From contig NZ_WHNP01000007.1 of NCBI RefSeq assembly GCF_009362735.1, positions 1-64,000 on the forward strand: a DNA stretch of 64,000 bases. The letters run 5' to 3'. Below the pieces are notes generated by a model. It had not been told where the DNA came from, made no database searches, and saw nothing but the letters and a program-made list of their open reading frames with translations. Position numbers and translations under genes: made by a program. Origin of the DNA: Paraburkholderia franconis (GTDB lineage: Bacteria > Pseudomonadota > Gammaproteobacteria > Burkholderiales > Burkholderiaceae). The stretch's first letter is position 1. Each line of letters opens with the position of its first letter. This document shows, piece by piece, positions 16,767 through 25,549 of this stretch.

Positions 16767-18176
16767 ATGGGTTTCTTCACTCGGCGCACGCACCGTAAAG
16801 GTAGCGCTTCATCCGTCGTCGGCGACATTGCTGCGCAGGCCGGCAAGCTCGGCATCGAAATCTGCGATGTGTCCGGCCATATCGAAGAAGTCGCGGCGCG
16901 CGTAAATCGACAGGCCGACGTATGCCAGACGCTTCGCCAGTCGGCAGCCGCAACGCTCGCCGGCAATCACCGGATCGCCGCCGCGGCGCGCGAAATGCAC
17001 GCCGTCACCGCTCAGGCTACCGACGAAGTCGGGCGATCGCAGCAAACGCTCGAAGCGTCGCTGTCCGATATTCACGGGCTCGTCGAGGGCGTGACCGTAA
17101 TCGAGAGCCAGATCAGCGCGTTGCGCGCGGCCCTGTCGCACGTGAGCCGCGTGTCGGAGGAAATCTCGCTGATCGCCCGCCAGACCCATCTGCTCGCGCT
17201 GAACGCCGCCATCGAAGCGGCACGTGCAGGCGAATTCGGCAAGAGCTTTGCGGTCGTCGCGGCAGAGGTGAAGACACTGTCGGCAAAGACGGCACAGGCC
17301 ACCGGCCAGATCGAGACGACGCTTGCGGAACTCACCGGGCAGACCGAGAGGCTGATCGCCGAGGGTGCGGAAAATACCGCACGAGCGCAACGCGTGCGCG
17401 AAGGCACGCGGATGATCGGCGACGTCGTGCACTCGACCGGTCACGCGATCATGCAATTGAATGCAGAGGCGAACCAGATTGCATTGCTCTCCGGTGAAAT
17501 CGAAGAGCAATGCAATGCATTCGAATCGCAGGTGCTGGAAATCGCATCGGACGTCGAGCATTCAGGCGAGAACTTCGTGCAGGCGAAGGACCAGCTCGGC
17601 CATCTGCTGGGCGTATCGGAAAGCCTGATCGAACTGACGGCGGCCACGGGCGCCGAGACAGCGGATACGCCGTTCATCGACGCCGTCGAACAGGCCGCCG
17701 CGAAAGTCGGCAAGCTGTTCGAGGCTGCCGTGGCGCGTGGCGAACTCTCGATCAACGATCTGTTCGACGACCGCTACGTGCCTGTACCGGGCACGAACCC
17801 GCCGCAATTCACGACGCGATTCACCGGGTTCACCGATCGCGTGCTGCCGTTGATTCAGGAGCCGATGCTGGGCCTCGATGCACGCGTCGCCTTCTGCGCG
17901 GCCGTCGATGTACGAGGCTACCTGCCGACCCACAATCTCAAGTTCTCACAACCGAAGCGCGACGATCCCGTCTGGAATGCAGCAAACTGCCGGAACCGCC
18001 GGCTGTTCAACGACCGCACCGGCCTCGCTGCCGGAACGAACACAAAGCGCTTCCTGCTGCAGACTTACCGGCGCGACATGGGTGGTGGCGAATACGCGCT
18101 GATGAAGGACGCGTCGGCGCCCATCTTCGTGAACGGCAGGCATTGGGGCGGACTCAGAATCGGATACCGGATCTGA
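16767..18176 (+). CDS. Soluble methyl-accepting chemotaxis-type receptor
   Basis: 469 residues from ATG 16767, which has GGGAG upstream; an upstream in-frame ATG adds an implausible cysteine-rich leader. The protein lacks a membrane segment. The signalling hairpin, with the nearly invariant core [21 protein letters not shown] (about 141-161), is flanked by coiled coil. A C-terminal globular domain (about 330-469) contains [16 protein letters not shown] and a final GGLRIGY and probably senses a cytoplasmic ligand. Receptors of this layout signal through CheW and CheA. No che genes are nearby, so it must couple to a distant pathway. The ligand is unknown. Confidence 0.88.
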   Translation: MGFFTRRTHRKGSASSVVGDIAAQAGKLGIEICDVSGHIEEVAARVNRQADVCQTLRQSAAATLAGNHRIAAAAREMHAVTAQATDEVGRSQQTLEASLSDIHGLVEGVTVIESQISALRAALSHVSRVSEEISLIARQTHLLALNAAIEAARAGEFGKSFAVVAAEVKTLSAKTAQATGQIETTLAELTGQTERLIAEGAENTARAQRVREGTRMIGDVVHSTGHAIMQLNAEANQIALLSGEIEEQCNAFESQVLEIASDVEHSGENFVQAKDQLGHLLGVSESLIELTAATGAETADTPFIDAVEQAAAKVGKLFEAAVARGELSINDLFDDRYVPVPGTNPPQFTTRFTGFTDRVLPLIQEPMLGLDARVAFCAAVDVRGYLPTHNLKFSQPKRDDPVWNAANCRNRRLFNDRTGLAAGTNTKRFLLQTYRRDMGGGEYALMKDASAPIFVNGRHWGGLRIGYRI

Positions 18177-18233
18177 CAAAGAACTGTCCGCATAACGGTC
18201 GATGACGATTGATCAGCAAGAGCAAGCGGCAAC

Positions 18234-18274
18234 AAAAAAGAACGGCCGGCGCTCATCGGAAGCACCGGCCGTTC
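18234..18274 (-). terminator. Terminator of the pot operon
   Basis: GAACGGCCGG pairs with CCGGCCGTTC around an interrupted loop, with an A run on the left for minus-strand transcripts. It could also stop plus-strand readthrough from the chemoreceptor gene. Confidence 0.75.
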
Positions 18275-18338
18275 CCTCTTGCGCGTTACGCATCGCAGCG
18301 CCGGATCGAAAACCTGCTCGCCCCCGGCACTTGCGCTC

Positions 18339-19157
18339 CTAGACCGCCATCGCCAGCCGCCGCTTCTCGGCGCGCTGCATGAAGTGGTTGGCAACCACTA
18401 CGCCCACGGTGACGACTGCAATGAACAGCGTCGCCAGTGCATTCATCTCCGGATTCAGGCCCAGTCGCACGCGCGAGAACACCACCAGCGGCAGCGTCGT
18501 CGATCCTGGGCCCGACAGGAACGCGGACAGCACCAGATCGTCGATCGAGAGCGTGAACGACAGAAGCCACCCCGCCACCAGCGCCTGCGAAATCAGCGGC
18601 AACGTGATGAAGAAAAATACACGTAGCGGCGTTGCGCCCAGGTCCAGTGCAGCTTCTTCGAGCGACGGATGCAGATCGCGCACGCGCGACTGCACGATGA
18701 TCGCGACATAGGAAATACACAGCATCACGTGGCCGATCCAGATCGTGAAGATGCCGCGCCCCGCCGGCCAGCCCAGCCACTTCCCCATTTCGATGAAGAG
18801 CAGCAGCAGCGAAATGCCCTGGATCACCTCGGGGATCACGAGCGGCGCGTTGATCATCCCCGTGTACAGCGTGAATCCGCGAAAACGCCCCATCCGCGCG
18901 AGCACGAATCCCGCCCATGTGCCGATGAACACCGATGCGAACGCCGTCAGCAGCGCGATGCGCAGCGACAGCCACGCGGCGTTGATCAGTTCGTCATCCT
19001 GCAGCAGGGCGGCGTACCAGCGCGTCGAAAAGCGCGTCCATACGGTGACGAGCTGCGACTCGTTGAACGAATACACGACGAGGCTGATGATCGGCACATA
19101 CAGAAATGCGAAGCCGATGGCGAGTGCAATAAATTGCAGAATGCGGTTCGGCTTCAT
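18339..19157 (-). CDS. potI: Putrescine/polyamine ABC transporter permease
   Basis: 272 residues from ATG 19157, which overlaps the potH stop by four bases (ATGA). Six hydrophobic segments are visible, and the cytoplasmic EAA loop reads EEAALDLGATPLRVFF (about residues 175-190), the contact site for the ATPase. Order and length match PotI, which pairs with PotH to form the membrane channel. It is the last gene of the potF, potG, potH, potI series and is followed by a terminator. Confidence 0.92.
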   Translation of the reverse strand: MKPNRILQFIALAIGFAFLYVPIISLVVYSFNESQLVTVWTRFSTRWYAALLQDDELINAAWLSLRIALLTAFASVFIGTWAGFVLARMGRFRGFTLYTGMINAPLVIPEVIQGISLLLLFIEMGKWLGWPAGRGIFTIWIGHVMLCISYVAIIVQSRVRDLHPSLEEAALDLGATPLRVFFFITLPLISQALVAGWLLSFTLSIDDLVLSAFLSGPGSTTLPLVVFSRVRLGLNPEMNALATLFIAVVTVGVVVANHFMQRAEKRRLAMAV

Positions 19158-20083
19158 CGCTTCTCCTCCAGTTCCTTCGCCTGCGAGTACTGAAAGAGTG
19201 CCATCGGAACGAGCAGCAGCAGCACCATTGCGCATGTGACCGCGGATGCCATCGGCCAGTCCGCGTTGTCGAAGAACTCATTCCACATCACGCGGCCGAT
19301 CATCAGCGTGTTCGCGCCGCCGAGCAGTTCAGGAATCACGTACTCGCCCACAGCCGGGATGAACACCAGCAGGCAGCCCGCGATGATGCCGTTCTTCGAC
19401 AGCGGCAGCGTGATCTGCCAGAACGCTTTCCACGGCTTCGCGCCAAGGTCGTAGGCGGCTTCGAGCAGCGTCAGGTCCATCTTCACGAGGTGCGCGTAGA
19501 GCGGCATCACGAGAAACGGCAGGTACGAATACACCATGCCGATATAGACGGCCGTGTTCGTGTGATACAGCTCGATGGGTGTGTGGATCAGCCCGATCGA
19601 CATCAGGAAATTGTTCAGCAGGCCATTGTTCTTCAGGATGCCGATCCACGCGTACACGCGAATCAGAAACGACGTCCAGAACGGCAGCATCACGGCCATC
19701 ATCAGGATGTTGCGCGTGGCGGGGTTCGAGCGCGCGATGTAGTACGCCATCGGATAGCCGAGCAGCAGGCACAGCAGTGTCGAGATCGCCGCGACGACCA
19801 CCGAGTTCACATAGGTCGCGAAGTACAGGCTGTCGGTCAGCAGAAATGCGTAGTGCGACAGGTCGAGCGCGACGTGAACCACGCCCTCCTTGAAGGTCGT
19901 CAGTTCCGTGTATGGCGGGATGCCCAGTTGCAGGTCCGCGAAGCTGATCTTCACGACCAGCAGGAACGGCACGAGGAAGAACAGCAGCAGCCACACGAAC
20001 GGGCCCGCGACGACGGCCGTGCGCCCCGTCAGATTGAAGCGCCGCACCGGCCATATCATGAGGGATTGCAGCGCGCTCTTCAT
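19154..20083 (-). CDS. potH: Putrescine/polyamine ABC transporter permease
   Basis: 309 residues, longer than PotI because of an N-terminal extension before the first membrane helix (about 22-44). It has six hydrophobic segments and the EAA loop LEAAYDLGAKPWKAFW (about 205-220). It starts at ATG 20083, overlapping the potG stop by four bases, and overlaps potI at its end, so all three transporter genes are translationally linked. It forms the inner-membrane channel with PotI for uptake of putrescine or a similar polyamine; substrate specificity is inferred from gene order and the PotF-like binding protein. Confidence 0.92.
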   Translation of the reverse strand: MKSALQSLMIWPVRRFNLTGRTAVVAGPFVWLLLFFLVPFLLVVKISFADLQLGIPPYTELTTFKEGVVHVALDLSHYAFLLTDSLYFATYVNSVVVAAISTLLCLLLGYPMAYYIARSNPATRNILMMAVMLPFWTSFLIRVYAWIGILKNNGLLNNFLMSIGLIHTPIELYHTNTAVYIGMVYSYLPFLVMPLYAHLVKMDLTLLEAAYDLGAKPWKAFWQITLPLSKNGIIAGCLLVFIPAVGEYVIPELLGGANTLMIGRVMWNEFFDNADWPMASAVTCAMVLLLLVPMALFQYSQAKELEEKR

Positions 20084-21243
20084 GACGTCAGCACCACGCC
20101 TGCCGATGCGCTCCAGCGCACATAGACTTCATCGCCCCATGTCGGCGTTTCGATTTCCGACAGCGCGAGGCTCGACACGTTCGCGATCACCGTCTTGCCC
20201 GCGTCGAGCTTCACGTGGTACAGCGAGTAGCCGCCCATGTACGCGATGTTCGTCACGACGCCCTTGCCCCAGTTGAACGCGCCTTCGGGCGGTTTGCGCG
20301 TGAGCGCAATGCGCTCGGGCCGCACCGAGATCGTCACGGGCATGCCGAGCGGCCCCGTAATGCCGTGACTCACGTACATGCGTACGGGCAGATCGGACGT
20401 TTCGATATACACGTGATCCGGCTCGTCCTCGACGACATTGCCGTCGAACAGATTCGTCGAGCCGATGAACTCCGCCGAGAAGCGGCTATTCGGATACTCG
20501 TAGACTTCGCCCGGCGTGCCGAGCTGTACGATCTCGCCTTCGCTCATCACCGCGAGGCGGCTCGCCATCGTCATCGCCTCTTCCTGATCGTGCGTGACCA
20601 TGATGCAGGTAACGCCGACCTTGTCGAGAATGTTGACGAGCTCGATCTGCGTGCGCTGTCGGATCTGCTTGTCGAGCGCGGACATCGGCTCGTCGAGCAG
20701 CAACAGCTTCGGACGCTTGACCAGCGAGCGCGCGAGCGCGACACGCTGCTGCTGGCCGCCCGACAGCTGATGGGGCTTGCGCTTTGCGAACCGCCCCATC
20801 TGCACGAGGTCGAGCGCGGTCTGCACACGCTCCTTCAGCTCGGCTTTCGGCACGCCTTCCTGCTTGAGACCGAACGCGACATTCGCTTCGACCGTCATGT
20901 GGGGAAAGAGCGCATACGACTGGAACATCATGTTGACGGGGCGCCGATACGGCGGCATCTGCGCGAGGTCTTCGCCGTCGATGAGAATCCTGCCCGACGT
21001 GACTGTCTCGAGGCCCGCGAGCATGCGCAAGAGCGTCGACTTACCGCAACCGGAACTGCCGAGCAGCGCGAACAGCTCGCCCTTCTTCACCGACAGGTTC
21101 ACACCCTTGACGGCAACCGTCTCGCCGAACTTCTTCACGACGTCGACGATCTGCACGAAGTTATCCGCTGCCTCCTGCGCAGCGGCGGAATTGCCCGAGG
21201 ACGACACGCCGGCCCCTGCCAGTGCATTCGACTGGTCACTCAT
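20080..21243 (-). CDS. potG: Polyamine ABC transporter ATP-binding protein
   Basis: 387 residues from ATG 21243; an ATG eight codons upstream (21267) is possible. Visible are Walker A GSSGCGKST (about 58-66), the signature LSGGQQQR, Walker B LLLDEPMSALD and the switch histidine in THDQEEA. A C-terminal TOBE-type regulatory domain follows (about 270-387). It energises import through PotH and PotI. The gene is separated from potF by a hairpin that probably lowers its expression relative to the binding protein. Confidence 0.93.
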   Translation of the reverse strand: MSDQSNALAGAGVSSSGNSAAAQEAADNFVQIVDVVKKFGETVAVKGVNLSVKKGELFALLGSSGCGKSTLLRMLAGLETVTSGRILIDGEDLAQMPPYRRPVNMMFQSYALFPHMTVEANVAFGLKQEGVPKAELKERVQTALDLVQMGRFAKRKPHQLSGGQQQRVALARSLVKRPKLLLLDEPMSALDKQIRQRTQIELVNILDKVGVTCIMVTHDQEEAMTMASRLAVMSEGEIVQLGTPGEVYEYPNSRFSAEFIGSTNLFDGNVVEDEPDHVYIETSDLPVRMYVSHGITGPLGMPVTISVRPERIALTRKPPEGAFNWGKGVVTNIAYMGGYSLYHVKLDAGKTVIANVSSLALSEIETPTWGDEVYVRWSASAGVVLTS

Positions 21244-21277
21244 GATCTGCTGCTTCTCTCCCTGCATTTGACGAACA

Positions 21278-21305
21278 AAGCCCCCGGCTGGATGCCGAGG
21301 GCTTC
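21278..21305 (-). terminator. Intercistronic hairpin between potF and potG
   Basis: On the minus strand AAGCCCTCGGC pairs with GCCGGGGGCTT around a short loop (one mismatch) and runs into TTTGTT. Placed after the binding-protein gene, it probably acts as a partial terminator or as a 3' stabiliser that makes PotF more abundant than the transporter. Confidence 0.65.
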
Positions 21306-21346
21306 ATGATGATGCATTCCTGCACAGCCGTCCGGTTAGGACTGGC

Positions 21347-22447
21347 TTAGCGGCCGGACTTGAACTCGGTCCACAGCCGCGTCTGCAGACGCTGGATTTC
21401 AGGCGGCAGCGGCTTCAGCAGGAACAGCGTCTTGACGACGTCCGCCGGCGGATACACGGCGGGATCGTTCGCGACATCCTTGTCCACGTACTTGCGCGCT
21501 TCGAGATTCGCGCTCGGATAGTAGACGGCATTCGTGATGGCCGCGTGGACCTGCGGCGTCTCGATGTAGTTGATCCACTCGAGCGCGGCTTCCTTGTTCT
21601 TCGCGTCCTTCGGAATCGCCATCACGTCGAACCACACGGGTGCGCCGCCCTTCGGGATGTAGTAGTCGATCTTGTACGGCTTCTTCGCTTCGAGCGCGCG
21701 ATGCTTCGCGATCACGACGTCGCCCGACCAGCCGTACGCGAAGCAGACGTCGCCGCCGACCATATCGTTGATGTAGCCCGACGAGTTGAACTGCGTGATG
21801 TACGGACGGATCTTCTTCAGCATCGCGAGCGCGGCGCGATAGTCTTCCGGGTTCGTGCTCATCGGGTCCTTGCCGATGTAGTGCAGCGCGGCCGCGAACA
21901 TCTGGTCGGGCGCGTCGAGCACCGACACGCCGCACGCCTTGAGCTTCGAAATGTTTTCCGGCTTGAAGAGGATGTCCCAGTTGTCGAGCGCGACGCCCTT
22001 GCCGAGAATCTGCTGCGCCTTCGTCACGTTGTAGCCGAGACCCGTCGTGCCGTACGCCCAGGGCACCGCGTACTTGTTGCCCGGATCGGCGCCCGCGACG
22101 AGCGCCATCAGCGATGGGTCGAGGTACTTGAGGTTCGGGAGCTTCGACTTGTCGAGCGGCGCGAAGATGCCCGCTGCGATCTGCTTGCCCGCATAGTTGC
22201 TGGTCGGCACGACGATGTCATAGCCGGAGTTGCCCGTCAGCAGCTTGGCTTGCAGCGTGTCGTCGCTGTCGTAGTTGTCGTACTTGACCTGGACGCCCGT
22301 CTGTTTCGTGAAGTTCGGAATCGTGTCCTTGGCGATGTAGTCCGACCAGTTGTACACATTCAGTTGCGTATCTTTTGCCGTCGCCGACATGAAAGGCGTA
22401 GCGCACAACACCAGCGCAGCCAGTTGGCCCACCACCAGTTTTTTCAT
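21347..22447 (-). CDS. potF: Periplasmic putrescine-binding protein
   Basis: 366 residues from ATG 22447, chosen because it begins a signal peptide (MKKLVVGQLAALVLCATPFMSATA). The mature protein starts with LNVYNWSDYIA, typical of PotF/PotD polyamine-binding proteins, and contains the family patterns YDIVVPTSNYA, PWAYGTTGLGYN and CFAYGWSGDV. It captures polyamine in the periplasm and delivers it to PotGHI. An upstream in-frame ATG at 22513 would add 22 residues before the signal peptide and is rejected. Confidence 0.93.
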   Translation of the reverse strand: MKKLVVGQLAALVLCATPFMSATAKDTQLNVYNWSDYIAKDTIPNFTKQTGVQVKYDNYDSDDTLQAKLLTGNSGYDIVVPTSNYAGKQIAAGIFAPLDKSKLPNLKYLDPSLMALVAGADPGNKYAVPWAYGTTGLGYNVTKAQQILGKGVALDNWDILFKPENISKLKACGVSVLDAPDQMFAAALHYIGKDPMSTNPEDYRAALAMLKKIRPYITQFNSSGYINDMVGGDVCFAYGWSGDVVIAKHRALEAKKPYKIDYYIPKGGAPVWFDVMAIPKDAKNKEAALEWINYIETPQVHAAITNAVYYPSANLEARKYVDKDVANDPAVYPPADVVKTLFLLKPLPPEIQRLQTRLWTEFKSGR

Positions 22448-23014
22448 TCCGTTCTCCGTTCTGACCGGCGCGAAAACCGGTCGCCTACCCCGCCTCAAGC
22501 CGCGCCATGCCACGGCCGGCTACCCTTGAAAAACCCGAAAGCTACCATCAAACGATGCCCGATTCAAAAAAAACCGCCGGATGTCGCGCAAAGGGTACAG
22601 CGCGCGGCCTTCGTTCAGGTTTCCTGTGCGCTCATGCGCATCGATCCGGGCATCACCCGATTGCCGCCGATTGCTTGCCGATGGCTGTCGATCGCCGCTG
22701 CGGCCCGCTCGCATCGCGATGAAGCGCGCCGGGACGGCCGTCGTGCGGCTGCAAAATTGGCCGCAATTTTATCGGGTTATCGCGTCCTGTCCACCCGAAA
22801 AAAACCTCCGTGCCGATGCGGCAGAAACATCGCGCATCGCGTCGCCGCCGACGGCGCTCGCATCCTGCCGCACCAGGCTCGATACGCGTCTTTCAACATC
22901 ACTATAGACTGTCAAATCAGCCCAGATAGTGGCAGGTACGCGGCGTACCGCGAATGCATCGCAGGCATGCTTGCTGCACCGAAAGCTTTACGCCCGTCAG
23001 TCCGTCACACTGCG
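22448..23014. other. Divergent intergenic region, potF and mntH
   Basis: About 570 bases. No protein-like frame is seen. The segment around 22890-22925 is AT-richer than its surroundings (ACTATAGACTGTCAAATCAG) and is the likeliest place for the mntH promoter, but no metal-regulator box could be recognised with confidence. Confidence 0.45.
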
Positions 23015-24316
23015 ATGAACACGAACCCGTTCGCACTCGATCCCTCTCGCCGCCGACGCCGTGTCGACCGGGGACGGCCGCGCCCTGAAAACTGGCTCGG
23101 GTTCGTCGGCGCGGGCGCGCTCGTCGCGGTCGGCTACATGGACCCCGGCAACTGGGCGACGGCGCTTGCGGGCGGTGCAGGCTACGGCTACCGGCTGCTC
23201 AGTGTCGTGCTCATCTCGAGCCTGATGGCCATGCTGCTGCAATGGGTCTCGTCGCGGCTCGGCGTCGTGACGGGGCGCGACCTTGCGCAGCTCTGCCGTG
23301 AACGCACCGGCCGAAGCACGACACTCTTTCTGTGGATCACGAGCGAGATCGCAATCATCGCGTGCGACGTCGCCGAAGTGGTCGGCAGCGCCGTCGCGTT
23401 GCAGTTGCTGCTGGGCATGTCGCTGACGGTGGGCGTGCTGCTGTCGGCCGTCGGCACCTTCGCGATGCTCGCGCTGCAGCGGCACGGCCGGCGCACGCTG
23501 GAGACGGCCGTGGTCGCGCTGATCATCTTCGTCGGAATGTGCTTCGTGGTCGAACTGGCGCTCGCCCGGCCCGACTGGCGCGAGGCACTGGCGGGCGCGG
23601 CGCCCAGCCCCGGGCTGTTGCGCGACGCGGGCATGGTGTGGCTCGCGGCGGGCATCCTCGGCGCGACCGTGATGCCGCACAACCTCTATCTGCACTCGGC
23701 GCTCGTCAGGACGCATGCGCGCTCGGCCAGCGACGCCCACATCGCCCGCGCGCTGCGTGGCGTCAACTTCGGCACGTTCAGCTCGCTTTCACTGGCTTTC
23801 GTGATCAATGCGGCGCTTCTGATCGTGTCGGCGGCCGTGTTCCATGCGAGCGGCCACCACAACGTGACCGATCTCGCCGACGCGCACCGGCTCATCGCGC
23901 CGATCGTCGGCTCGCGCTGGGCCGCTGTCCTGTTCGCGGCCGCGTTGCTCGCATGCGGACTCAGCGCGACCGTGACGGGCACGCTCGCCGGCCAGGCGGT
24001 GATGGAAGGGTTCCTGCAGATTCGCCTGCCGCGCTGGCAGCGCGCGCTGCTGACGCGCTCGCTGGCAATCGGTCCGGCGCTCGTAGCCGTTGCCCTGTTC
24101 GGGCCGCATGGCTCGGCGCAACTGCTGGTGGCAAGCCAGGTCGTGCTGAGCCTGCAATTGCCGCTCGCGGTAGTGCCGTTAATCCGCCTTGCGTCGGACG
24201 CGCGGCTGATGCGTAGCTGGCGCGTGCGCGGCGTGCCGCTCGCGCTCGCGTGGGCTTGCGCGGCGGGGATCATCGCGCTGAATGGCGCGCTGATCTGGGA
24301 GACGGCGACGGGATGA
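23015..24316 (+). CDS. mntH: Nramp-family Mn(II)/Fe(II) transporter
   Basis: 433 residues from ATG 23015. The two metal-binding signatures of the Nramp family are intact: DPGNW in helix 1 (about residues 38-42) and MPHNLYLHS in helix 6. About eleven hydrophobic segments are present. It should import Mn(II) and other divalent metals with protons across the inner membrane. It is monocistronic and divergent from potF. The family assignment is certain; metal preference is inferred from the family. Confidence 0.93.
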   Translation: MNTNPFALDPSRRRRRVDRGRPRPENWLGFVGAGALVAVGYMDPGNWATALAGGAGYGYRLLSVVLISSLMAMLLQWVSSRLGVVTGRDLAQLCRERTGRSTTLFLWITSEIAIIACDVAEVVGSAVALQLLLGMSLTVGVLLSAVGTFAMLALQRHGRRTLETAVVALIIFVGMCFVVELALARPDWREALAGAAPSPGLLRDAGMVWLAAGILGATVMPHNLYLHSALVRTHARSASDAHIARALRGVNFGTFSSLSLAFVINAALLIVSAAVFHASGHHNVTDLADAHRLIAPIVGSRWAAVLFAAALLACGLSATVTGTLAGQAVMEGFLQIRLPRWQRALLTRSLAIGPALVAVALFGPHGSAQLLVASQVVLSLQLPLAVVPLIRLASDARLMRSWRVRGVPLALAWACAAGIIALNGALIWETATG

Positions 24317-24493
24317 ACGGAAGTGCTTGCGCGCGCACCGGCTCGTGACGCGATGCATTAGTGATGTAGTCGGCGCGGACCATGCATAGAAGCATTCGAG
24401 TGCTGTCGCATCCAGCAGAAGCGGTGCCGGAAGCCGATTGCGCTTTTGGTTTACCATAGCGGGCCGCCCGCATTTCCGATCCAAGGTAACTCG

Positions 24494-24697
24494 ATGTCTT
24501 CGAATTTGCACGACCTCCCCGATAGTCCCTGCATCGGCGTCTGCTCGACGCTTTTCGACGAGGTCTGCAAGGGCTGTGGCCGTACGGCGGCGGAAGTGTC
24601 GAACTGGGTATTCCTCACCGGCGAGGAAAAGCGCGCCGTGTGGGAACGCATCGAACGCGAAGGCACGGCGATGCGATTCAAGTACGACAAGCTGTGA
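24494..24697 (+). CDS. DUF1289 family small cysteine protein
   Basis: 67 residues from ATG 24494 with AAGGTAA upstream. It has the DUF1289 pattern: SPCIGVCS near the start, then CKGCGRT, then WVFLTGEEKRAVWERI. The four cysteines probably bind a metal or an iron-sulfur cluster. The function of this conserved family is unknown. A bidirectional terminator follows. Confidence 0.88.
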   Translation: MSSNLHDLPDSPCIGVCSTLFDEVCKGCGRTAAEVSNWVFLTGEEKRAVWERIEREGTAMRFKYDKL

Positions 24698-24752
24698 TTC
24701 GCATCGACCTCGATGCAGTTTTTTGCAAGAGACTTCGGCGAACGCGACAAAA

Positions 24753-24786
24753 CAAAACGCCGGCTCGCGTGTGAGAGCCGGCGTTT
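24753..24786. terminator. Bidirectional terminator between the DUF1289 and ompW genes
   Basis: AACGCCGGCTC pairs with GAGCCGGCGTT, with A-rich sequence on the left and T run on the right, so it serves convergent genes on both strands. Confidence 0.85.
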
Positions 24787-24813
24787 TTCATTGCATGGAC
24801 GTCTGCGTCGCGC

Positions 24814-25458
24814 TTAGAACTTCATGCCGACACCCACGCCGACGATCAACGGATCGATATGCAGCGTGCCGAGAGGCGTGCCGTTGAGCGATGCATCCGT
24901 CTTCATCCAGACCTTCTTGACATCGACGTTGGCGAATACCGATTTCGTCACTTGCACGTCAACGCCCATCTGCAGTGCCGGACCGAAACTGCTGCGCTTG
25001 ATCGAAATGTCCTGACCACCCGCATGCAGTCCGTTGTTGTAGAAGTACGTATAGTTCACGCCCGCGCCGACGTACGGCCGAACCTGCCCCTGATGGTTGA
25101 AGTGATATTGCAGCAGCAACGTCGGCGGCAACACGTTGACGCCGCCCAGCCCGCCGAGGCTCGATGTCACTTGATGCCGCGACGTGGCGAGAATCAGTTC
25201 CACGCCGATGTTGTCGCGGATCATGTACGTGAAATCGAGTTCAGGCACGGTTGCGTTGTTGACGCCGACGTTGAGCGTCGACAATGTATCGCTGGTGCGG
25301 ACCTGCGGCACGATGGTGATGGCGCGCAGACGCACGAGTGTGTCGCCTGCATGAATGCCTGAAGTCGAATCGCTGTCTGCTGCGAAGGCGTGTGGAGTCG
25401 TCAGCGCGATCCCTGCTGCGCAGAGAGCGGCTGCGATCAATCGAGTGTTTCCGAACAT
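24814..25458 (-). CDS. ompW: OmpW-family outer-membrane protein
   Basis: 214 residues with a signal peptide (MFGNTRLIAAALCAAGIALTTPHAFA). The mature part shows the OmpW layout: GDTLVRLRAITIVP near the start, a periplasmic turn, amphipathic beta strands such as RPYVGAGVNYTYF and DVKKVWMKTDA, and the C-terminal strand ending in GVGMKF with the required final phenylalanine. It should form a small eight-stranded barrel in the outer membrane with a hydrophobic channel. It is monocistronic. Confidence 0.92.
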   Translation of the reverse strand: MFGNTRLIAAALCAAGIALTTPHAFAADSDSTSGIHAGDTLVRLRAITIVPQVRTSDTLSTLNVGVNNATVPELDFTYMIRDNIGVELILATSRHQVTSSLGGLGGVNVLPPTLLLQYHFNHQGQVRPYVGAGVNYTYFYNNGLHAGGQDISIKRSSFGPALQMGVDVQVTKSVFANVDVKKVWMKTDASLNGTPLGTLHIDPLIVGVGVGMKF

Positions 25459-25549
25459 AAGCTACCCTGATTTTTTTGTGATTGCGTGACCAATGTAGTG
25501 ACGCGCGGTCGATTGTCGAAGCTCACCAGGGTGCGCTCATTGACCGCCG

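Noticed and set aside
21545..23014. Upstream part of a 923-codon plus-strand frame ending in mntH
   Set aside because: It is antisense to potF; the MntH protein starts at 23015 with a normal Nramp N-terminus.
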